64,000 nt of DNA from Hirundichthys speculiger (Eukaryota > Chordata > Actinopteri > Beloniformes > Exocoetidae). Below the pieces are notes generated by a model. The model was given only the letters and a program-made list of their open reading frames with translations. It was not told the origin of the DNA and searched no databases. The DNA lies in contig JAGFBZ010000012.1 in NCBI GenBank assembly GCA_018398805.1, positions 715,001 through 779,000 on the forward strand, written 5' to 3'. Shown in pieces: positions 55,594 through 64,000 of this stretch. A program made the position numbers and the translations under genes. Position 1 is the stretch's first letter, and the number at the start of each line of letters is the position of its first letter.

Positions 55594-56269
55594 TCCCGAT
55601 CCGGCGAGGGTGCACGATCCCGCCCCCCCTCCCGATCAGAGCATCTCCAGATGAGAGACCTGCTCCGAAAAAGCCGAGACGCGCGGCGGCAGTTCATTCA
55701 GCGCGCAGTGCGTCAATATTTCCCGCTGGTCAGAGACCTGGAGCCACTCAGATACATCCCTCACAGAAGTGCTGGTGCTGTTGGACCGGGCTGCTGCTGC
55801 AAATATAATCCCTCTGCGTTACAGTCCGACAGCCAAAACGATCCAGAGGACGGCGGCGGTGAGATATTCCCCTTCAGTCAGTAGCCTACTGGTGGTGGTG
55901 GAGGGGGGGGAGGAGGGCGACAAACTGTGGGTGACAGCGGCGGAAAAAATGAAACAATGAGGTCGGGTGGTCAAAATGAAGAAAATGATCAAATGTGTGA
56001 ATGAAACAAACCAAAGCAGCTGGAATGGAAGTTCTCATACTAGAGCTTTTTGCTCCCCTCAAATTATATAAAAAAACACAAAAAAAAAAGAAAAAAAAAA
56101 AAGAAGCCCAAACAAGAAAAAGGAGCAGAAGCGCTGCGGCTCGGATCCTGCAGCTCCGCGGGACTGACGCTGGGACGACGCTGCCCCCGTGGCCGCTCCA
56201 GAACCGGGATAGAAACTAACTGCCTGCCTCCGAGACTCGCAATATTTGCCGGAGCTGCCTCGGCGCAGG

Positions 56270-56295
56270 CCCCGCCCCCCGCCGCCGCTGATTGG
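56270..56295 (-). promoter_or_regulatory. CCAAT and GC-box cluster
   Basis: Minus-strand GACCAATCAG at 56289-56298 beside GC-rich CCCCGCCCCCC at about 56270. About 800 bp upstream of the ATG, it may serve a longer 5' UTR form or a separate promoter. Confidence 0.3.
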
Positions 56296-56430
56296 TCGCT
56301 CAGCGGGAAGTCGATGGAGGCGCAGCTGTCAGTCAAGGAGGGCAACTGGTTGAACGGGGCGAGCAGTGGAGGAGAGCTTTCTGCTGGATTCCTCTCCTGC
56401 CGGCGGGAGGTCGGACGACTCGGGCTGTAA

Positions 56431-59147
56431 ATCACTTTAACACACATTCTGCTCATGTCTGACACCGAAATGTATAATATTAAACAACAATTAGCCCCGA
56501 AATAGCGACGGCTCCCTGATGGCGTCTGTCGTAGGTGAGCAGACCAAACTGAAAGAATCTTATATTAAACTCATTTTTATGTCTCATTTAAAGCAGTTCA
56601 TGTCGACGGTGACGGTCCCACAATCAAAACAACCAGGAAAGATCTGCTCCCGCGAGGACCGCTCACGAGCGCCACAAATCCACCGCCAGTTTTTCAGAAG
56701 AGCACGAGCGCCCACTAGCGGATATAAGGCACAGGAGGGGAGCGCGAGACCGGTTCAATTCACTGTTTTGGCCGAAACTTCACCCCCGAGCCCCTCCAAA
56801 TACCGTCATAAAATTTAACTCTAAATAAGCGAGGGGGTGTATTTAAATAAAAGTAGTTTTCTGACTCGTGGACACGCAGTCAAAGCTGCTGCTTCAAAAC
56901 TTCAACTTCTGTGCCTCTACAACTGCTGAATCAAACTCAATTATCGAATTACTCCTCTCAGATTGTTCGGCTGTGTATTCAATTATCTTTGAAGGATCGC
57001 TTTTAACACGTCTCCCTGACTGGAAAGGTAAATATTCTCACCTCCCGCCTTTAGGAACGAGCCGCTAATTGAATGTCGCGCGGACGGCGGTGAAGTTTGC
57101 TTCAGGTTGGATGGTCCACGGTTCAACCCAGATGAACGCATTTGAGCCCGAACCCGAGCCGAACCGTGTCAGCTAAGCAGGTAAATAAGGCAGTTCAACT
57201 TTTATTACATTTCCGTTTTAAATTAATATATTCCTGCAAAAATCAATAGATTTTCAGCAGGAATCTTATGTAGAATGAATTATGGCACCCTAAGAGACAA
57301 ATACAACAAACCTCTGTGTTACATTTAATGTTCTTTTATTTTAAAGCATTATTTTTTCAAGGAAAATTATTTTTATTTGTAATTTATTTTTATAGTGTTT
57401 TTTTTTCAACATCATAAATCTCAGTGACTCCAGAATTAAACTTAGGTTTGAAATCATTTGGACACAAAGTGTGGAAGCTCTTGAAAAAGTTGCATAATAA
57501 TTAATTTGAAAATAAATACATTCAATAATTAATATAAATTAAAATAAAACCCTCAAATCCAATCCATCGGTGTGTAACGTTTGTCTGGTGTAGTTCTGGG
57601 GTCACTGGGTCACACTGTTTGAAAGCTATTTTTAAAAATGAATAGAAATCAGATTTTCCCCATTAAAATATTGATATTTAATAATAATTTTTTTTAAATA
57701 GTAAAAGCCCTCAACTGTAAGGCAGAGTTCTGTTGTACGTGTTCTGCAGCAGCTCAGCGGTCAGCGGGTCACACGGCGGGAATCCCTTGAGAAAAATATT
57801 AATTTTTCGGTAACTCTATTGATACAAAATAGAAGGAGCACTCAAATGTTTCAAGAAAGTTTACTTTTATTTACCTCTCATAGAAATATAATTCGGCTCA
57901 TGTTTGGAGTCCCTCGGTCACGTGGCTCGGACGCTATTAAAGAAAACCCATCAAAGACATTGATCCGGACCGGAACCGGCTGCAGATCCCATTTGTCTGA
58001 GTGAAACGCGTGAACTTCTGACACTAACCCGCGACTTAATCTGATCAGGCTCGTTTGGTTCGAGCCCTTCTGCTGCCGGGGACTGCCCACAGCTCCCACA
58101 GCTCCCAGTTTCCCACCTGGAATCAACACCGGCCCCCGGGCAGAGCGGTTGTTTATTGCAGCCGGTAATTGAATTGAAATGATGATTAAAGGAAACGACG
58201 ACCAGAGATTAACGCTGCAGGTCTGAAAGAGTCTGCAAAAACATTTTCTCTTTTTATCCTACAGTCCCCGGTTTTAGTTAGATCCAGTTAGAGTTTTTAT
58301 TTTTATTTCCATGAATACATTCCTGAAAACTCGCGCGTGATTCCACATAAACTTCTTCCACCGAGGTCACAGTTTAGTGTTTCAGGGAAAGTTTTATTAC
58401 GGTTCTGAAACCTCATCCCGGTGGTTTAACGGGTCCTGGATTTGTCTTTCCAGCAGGAAAAAGGTTCTGTATCAGGCTTCCCGCCACCAGCAGATAAAGA
58501 CAGTTAACACACAGACGTGTTTTTCTTTTTCTTCTTTTTTTTAAATAAATGCAGCCGGTTTGGGCCTGACTTCATCTGGTTGCTCCCAGCAGTCCAGGAA
58601 CAGAGCAGCTTTAGGAGAAAAGGACTGAAAATGCGCTTTTAAGAAGTCACGAGCTGTTTGACTTCCGCAGATTTAATTAAGAAAAATAAAAAGATTCTGA
58701 GTTTTCTAATTGAATGAAGGAAAAATGAGACCCGAGCTGCTTCCTGAATTAAAGTCCTGCAGTGATTTAAAGGCGGCAGGACAGGAGCTGACCGGGCTGG
58801 GGGGGGGGGGCTGGGGGCCCGGCGGCCCTCCACCGGATCCGTCCCGGCGGTGGCTGAAGATAAGACCCAGAATAAAAACACTCCTCAAATGGGTCTCCAG
58901 AGCCCAGATGAGTCAAGAAATACCAGAAAAATCCAACTGAACCCGCGACCCTGCAGAGAAGCAGCGGGAAATGTTCATTTAGTGTTTTTTACTGCTGTGT
59001 GTTGCATTTAGAGTTTCAGTGAACTGATAAAAGTCTTATATGATCGTATTTAAAGAAGAATTTTCTGGGTTGGTCTTCACATGGACAGATTGCTTTTAAT
59101 TTTAAAGTTAAATAAAGAGCCCGTGTTCACTGACTGGGCTGCCACAG
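56431..59147. other. upstream flank of efnb2
   Basis: No gene or recognised repeat. The 57180-57700 part is A/T-rich. Short ORFs lack motifs. Confidence 0.35.
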
Positions 59148-59828
59148 ACGAAACTAATTAATTATTCCGAATTAAATAATTCAGAATTAAACTATTTTCC
59201 TTCGAGTTTACGTGGAAATAGTAATTCTGAATTGAGGTTTACATGGAAAACACATTTGATCGGCTTTATCCAATTCCTCTTAAGGTCTGGGGGTTGGGAA
59301 GGGTTCTGATTGGATGAGGGGGGGCGGACGTCTTTACATCTACCGGAAGAAAACAAACTTACTCGATTAGCAACAATATGGAGGACTACATTATTAGCAT
59401 CAGCCGCTACAACTTGGAAAAGCTCACAATTTTTATGTTTCCTGCCATCTGTTCTTTTAATTATTTCCAGTTTCTCCAAGCTATTTATCAAATAAATAGT
59501 CTCTGCTCTTGAACACCGTTTACTGCGTGCTGCCATCTTGAAACTTTGTTTTGAAAACAAGCCCAGCGTGGAATATAAGCGTCATGGCGACAGACGGGCA
59601 AGAGAACTAGCATGAAAGACGGGAATTAATTTAAAGCCAAATGAGTGTAAACATGACCGCAGAATTATTCTATTCAGATTTAAAATCAGAATAAACCAGA
59701 CACTTACTTTGGAATTAAGTTTAATTCAGAATTAGGTGTTTACATGGTAATTTTTAATTATTTTAAATCAGATTTAATTTTAATTCTGAATTAAAGAGGA
59801 ATTAAACTTCCCATGTAAACGCACTATA
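59148..59828 (+). mobile_element. Harbinger-like element, copy 2
   Basis: Inverse copy of 2866-3517 with the same AATTCCGAATT and CATGTAAAC end motifs. On its minus strand (59192-59560) a partial ORF reads MAARSKRCSRAETIYLINSL, then GRKHKNCELFQVV, resembling the Myb/SANT-like DNA-binding protein that PIF/Harbinger elements carry. The helix pattern is only half complete and there is no transposase. Non-autonomous. Confidence 0.5.
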
Positions 59829-60626
59829 TGAGGTGCAAAAGAAAAAGACTGCTCTTCTTTCAGCAGCCCGGCACTCGTAAACGGGCTGAAGGATGTGGAT
59901 GGCTCCGGTGCTGGTCCCGCTCTGCTGCAGTACACGGGTCCAGGTCCGGGTCCAGGTCCGGGTCCAGGTCCAGGTCCAGGTCCCAAACCCGGGTGTGCAG
60001 CAATGCTGCGGCCTCATGTTTACTTCTCCACCCAGAACTAGGGACAGATGACACCTCTCCAGCAGCAGCTGGACCGAGGTTCTTTTCATCACTATTTATC
60101 TTATAAAGATGCAAATAAGCTCTTTTATAGTTCGGTCCCGACTCTTGGACTGCTGGCACCGGACGAGCAGCAGCTGCGCCGTGAAATAACCCGATCCACG
60201 TCTCAAACATGAACCATAAAGTTGAGTTTTATGTTTCTTCTATCGTTTCCTCGTGTCAGTGTGTTTTTAATGATTTTAGATTTGGACCTCCAGACATTTT
60301 CCCGCCACAGGAACGTCTCCATCCTGGACCGTTTCACTGGCAGGCTGAGACACGTCGACGGCTGAGGTCGTGACACCGGGAGGTCGTTCTCGTTAAACAG
60401 TTTTCCCAACACGGCGGTGAGGCCGAGGCGTGTTTTCAGGGGTGACTCGTCGTCCCTCTCAGCTCAGTAAAAGCCGTCGACTAATTACGTCCCCGTTTAT
60501 TTCTGGGGTTTTCTTGAGGCTCAGGGTGAGAAGGTGTTCAACAACCTAAACGCTGCCAGTAACCTCACAATTAGTCACTCATCAGATTGGACGACTGGGA
60601 GTTTCTTTTTCAAACCCTAACAGGAC
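59829..60626. other. unassigned flank with short CCAGGT repeat
   Basis: A GGTCCAGGTCCGGGTCCAGG-type hexamer tract at 59935-59985 gives opposing repetitive ORFs (GPGPGPG). No gene is seen. Confidence 0.4.
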
Positions 60627-61056
60627 TAGAGCTGAGCGATTTTATCGATTCTGCAACATATATCGATATTTTATCAAGTATCTTTTTTTTTCAGTCGCGG
60701 GTATCGATATTCTAAGCTTCTTTCAAAACCTCCGTGTCCCACCTTTAAAAGGTTGCAAGCAACAATTTGCTCTGTTTAAATGAATGAAACTATATTTCTC
60801 AACACATCTTTTATTCATTTTGTCCAGCATTTACAAGCTGCCTGTCAGTCATATAATGTGGAATTGATGCTTTCAGTTCAATTAATTCAAACAAAGTCAT
60901 TGGAACACTCACAAGATGTCACCAAAATCACTTTGTCCCTTTAAAATCTTTCAGAAAATGATGTAAATGTATTGTAAGATGAATATCGATATATATTGTA
61001 TCGTGAGCCGAATATCGTGTATCGTATCGTGAATCGTATCACAAGTGTATCGCTAC
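60627..61056 (+). mobile_element. hAT element, TAGAGC family
   Basis: Starts TAGAGCTGAGCGATTTTATC and is inverse to the 40055-40752 copy over its whole length without the foreign insert. The right end (about GTATCGCTA) is eroded. No coding sequence. Confidence 0.75.
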
Positions 61057-61419
61057 AGCCTGAAATAGGACCATATATGCAGTATAAACATAATTATTTT
61101 ACTTAAATCAGCTGGTAGATTGGAAGTGGAGCAGAGGACAGCTGAATACCAGGACACCCCCCCCCCGCCTCCGGTCCATCTACACAGCCCACCAGGGTCC
61201 CGACCCTCTGAAACTCCAACATGTCAAACGTACGACGTAGTATTAGGGCCACACTGACAAAAAAAATTATGGACAATTTTTTTTTCATCCCTCACTTACG
61301 AGAATAAAGTCGAAATGCAGTTTCCACAATAAAGTTGTCTTAAAGATTTATTCACACCAGCTTTACTCTACCAACATAATGTCTGTGTCTATGTGCTTTT
61401 ATCACATAAACACAGTATT

Positions 61420-64000
61420 ATAATAAGTAACTCTATTTTCTTTATTTTCGACATTTCGTCTTTATTCTCAAAACTGCATTTCGACTTTATTCTCGACATG
61501 TTGTCTTTATTCTTAAAACTGCATTTCGACTTTATTTTCGACATTTCGTCTTTAATCTCGAAACTGCATTTCGACTTTATTTTCGACATTTTGTCTTTAT
61601 TCTCAAAACTGCATTTCAACTTTATTCTTGACATTTTGTCTTTATTCTCAAAACTGCATTTCGACTTTATTCTCGACATTTTGTCTTTATTCTCAAAAAC
61701 TGCATTTCCACTTTATTCTCGACATTTCGTCTTTAATCTCGAAACTGCATTTCGACTTTATTTTCGACATTTTGTCTTTATTCTCAAAACTGCATTTCAA
61801 CTTTATTCTCGACATTTTGTCTTTATTCTCGAAACTGCATTTCGACTTTATTCTCGACATTTTGTCTTTATTCTCGAAACTGCATTTCGACTTTATTTTC
61901 AACATGTCTTTATTCTCAAAAACTGCATTTCGACTTTATTCTGGACATTTCGTCTTTATTCTCGAAACTGCATTTCGACCTTATTCTCGACATTTTGTTG
62001 AGAATAAACTGAGAATAATCTCAAAACTGCATTTCGACTTTATTCTCGACATGTTGTCTTTATTCTCGAAACTGCATTTCGACTTTATTTTCAACATGTC
62101 TTTATTCTCAAAAACTGCATTTCGACTTTATTCTGGACATTTCGTCTTTATTCTCGAAACTGCATTTCGACCTTATTCTCGACATTTTGTTGAGAATAAA
62201 CTGAGAATAATCTCAAAACTGCATTTCGACTTTATTCTCGACATGTTGTCTTTATTCTCAAAACTGCATTTCGACTTTATTTTTGACATTTCGTCTTTAA
62301 TCTCGAAACTGCATTTCGACTTTATTCTCGACATTTTGTCTTTATTCTCAAAACTGTATTTCAACTTTATTCTCGACATTTTGTCTTTATTCTCAAAACT
62401 GTATTTCGACTTTATTCTCGATATTTTGTCTTTATTCTCGAAACTGCATTTCGACTTTATTCTCGACATTTTGTCTATTCTCAAAACTGTATTTCGACTT
62501 TATTCTCGACATTTTGTCTTTATTCTCAAAACTGTATTTCAACTTTATTCTCGACATTTTGTCTTTATTCTCGAAACTGCATTTCGACTTTATTTTCAAC
62601 ATGTCTTTATTCTCAAAAACTGCATTTCGACTTTATTCTGGACATTTCGTCTTTATTCTCGAAACTGCATTTCGACTTTATTCTCGACATTTTGTTGAGA
62701 ATAAACTGAGAATAATCTCAAAACTGCATTTCGACTTTATTCTCGACATGTTGTCTTTATTCTCAAAACTGCATTTCGACTTTATTTTTGACATTTTGTC
62801 TTTATTCTCGAAACTGCATTTCGACTTTATTCTCGACATTTTGTTGAGAATAAACTGAGAATAATCTCAAAACTGCATTTCGACTTTATTCTCGACATGT
62901 TGTCTTTATTCTCAAAACTGCATTTCGACTTTATTTTTGACATTTCGTCTTTAATCTCGAAACTGCATTTTGACTTTATTCTCGACATTTCGTCTTTAAT
63001 CTCGAAACTGCATTTCGACTTTATTCTCGACATTTTGTCTTTATTCTCAAAACTGTATTTCGACTTTATTCTCGACATTTTGTCTTTATTCTCGAAACTG
63101 CATTTCTACTTTATTCTCGACATTTTGTCTTTATTCTCAAAACTGCATTTCAACTTTATTCTCGACATTTCGTCTTTAATCTCGAAACTGCATTTCGACT
63201 TTATTTTCGACATTTTGTCTTTATTCTCAAAACTGTATTTCAACTTTATTCTCGACATTTTGTCTTTATTCTCGAAACTGCATTTCGACTTTATTTTCAA
63301 CATGTCTTTATACTCAAAAACTGCATTTCGACTTTATTCTGGACATTTCGTCTTTATTCTCAAAACTGCATTTCGACTTTATTCTCGACATGTTGTCTTT
63401 ATCCTCAAAAACTGCATTTCGACTTTATTTTCGACATTTTGTCTTTATTCTCGAAACTGCATTTCGACTTTATTCTCGACATTTTGTCTTTATTCTCGAA
63501 ACTGCATTTCGACTTTATTCTCGACATTTTGTCTTTATTCTCGAAACTGCATTTCGACTTTATTCTCGACATTTTGTCTTTATTCTCGAAACTGCATTTC
63601 GACTTTATTCTCGACATTTTGTCTTTATTCTCAAAACTGCATTTCCACTTTATTTTCGACATTTTGTCTTTATTCTCAAAACTGTATTTCGACTTTATTC
63701 TCGACATTTTGTCTTTATTCTCGAAACTGCATTTCGACTTTATTCTCGACATTTTGTCTTTATTCTCAAAACTGTATTTCAACTTTATTCTCGACATTTT
63801 GTCTTTATTCTCAAAACTGCATTTCGACTTTATTTTCGACATTTTGTCTTTAATCTCGAAACTACATTTCGACTTTATTTTCGACATTTTGTCTTTATTC
63901 TCAAAACTGCATTTCGACTTTATTTTCAACATGTCTTTATTCTCAAAAACTGCATTTCGACTTTATTCTGGACATTTTTCTTTATTCTAGAAACTCCATT
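61420..64000. repeat. 45-bp minisatellite, continuing beyond the window
   Basis: More than 50 tandem units of about 45 bp containing ACTTTATTCTCGACATTTTG, TCTTTATTCTCGAAACTGCA and TTTCG. Unit length is a multiple of three, so both strands show long open frames (FSKLHFDFILDILSL on plus, SRIKSKCSFENKDKM on minus). A variant block with GTTGAGAATAAACTGAGAATAATC recurs at about 61995, 62190, 62695 and 62845, showing larger-scale duplication. Not a gene. Confidence 0.95.

Larger units (their letters stand above)
53640..56430. promoter_or_regulatory. efnb2: CpG-rich region over efnb2 exon 1
   Basis: CpG dinucleotides are visibly dense here compared with the surrounding sequence, and GC-boxes (CCGCCCC) occur at about 55619 and 56270. 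It spans the end of intron 1, exon 1 and the upstream region, typical of a developmental gene's promoter island. No exact ratio was computed. Confidence 0.6.

Noticed and set aside
61393..63990. Long ORFs of up to 356 codons on both strands
   Set aside because: They are produced by the 45-bp tandem repeat, whose length is a multiple of three. Both strands are open at once, there are no domains or splice context, and the peptide is a 15-residue repeat.

Overview
The window is vertebrate nuclear DNA, almost certainly from a ray-finned (teleost) fish. It holds one spliced, constrained gene, an ephrin-B2 ligand, inside a dense accumulation of fish-type transposable elements: BED-finger hAT elements and hAT MITEs, Tc1, PIF/Harbinger-like and THAP-type DNA transposons, a Tx1/L1-type LINE and an L2-type tail. 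It also has very many minisatellites. No tRNA, rRNA, operon or CRISPR array was seen.

The gene is efnb2, on the minus strand. All five coding exons can be joined with canonical GT/AG sites and compatible phases: exon 1 55372-55484, exon 2 41669-41952, exon 3 30961-31053, exon 4 29051-29161, exon 5 26175-26587. Together they give 1014 nt, an uninterrupted 337-residue ephrin-B2 with signal peptide, Eph-binding domain with its four cysteines, linker, transmembrane helix and a cytoplasmic tail ending in the PDZ ligand YYKV. A TATA-like box lies about 105 bp upstream of the ATG in a CpG-rich region (about 53.6-56.4 kb). The 3' UTR probably runs from 26174 down to about 21.9 kb, where several AATAAA signals lie on the minus strand.

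Layout: 0.2-8.1 kb is a graveyard of degenerate telomere-like repeat, Tc1 fragments, a Harbinger-like element, a broken BED/hAT transposase gene and two THAP-type element ends. 8.1-13.6 kb is mostly unrecognised, with a 27-bp minisatellite and two hAT MITEs. 13.6-20.0 kb is a BED-finger hAT element split by a 5.75-kb Tx1/L1 LINE. 20.9-21.3 kb is an L2-like tail split by a hAT MITE. 21.9-55.5 kb is efnb2, whose introns carry large minisatellites (38-bp dimer array in intron 3, 52-bp array in intron 2), telomere-like blocks and nested hAT MITEs. 56.4-61.4 kb is upstream flank with Harbinger-like and hAT copies. 61.4 kb to the end is a 45-bp minisatellite that continues past the window.

I found no convincing undescribed gene system. 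The most informative structures are nested insertions whose order can be read from exact target-site duplications, MITEs that expanded internally after insertion, a near-perfect 112-bp palindromic MITE, and an intron-3 array in which nearly every 19-bp unit carries an E-box core. All calls come from reading the sequence; no database search was possible.
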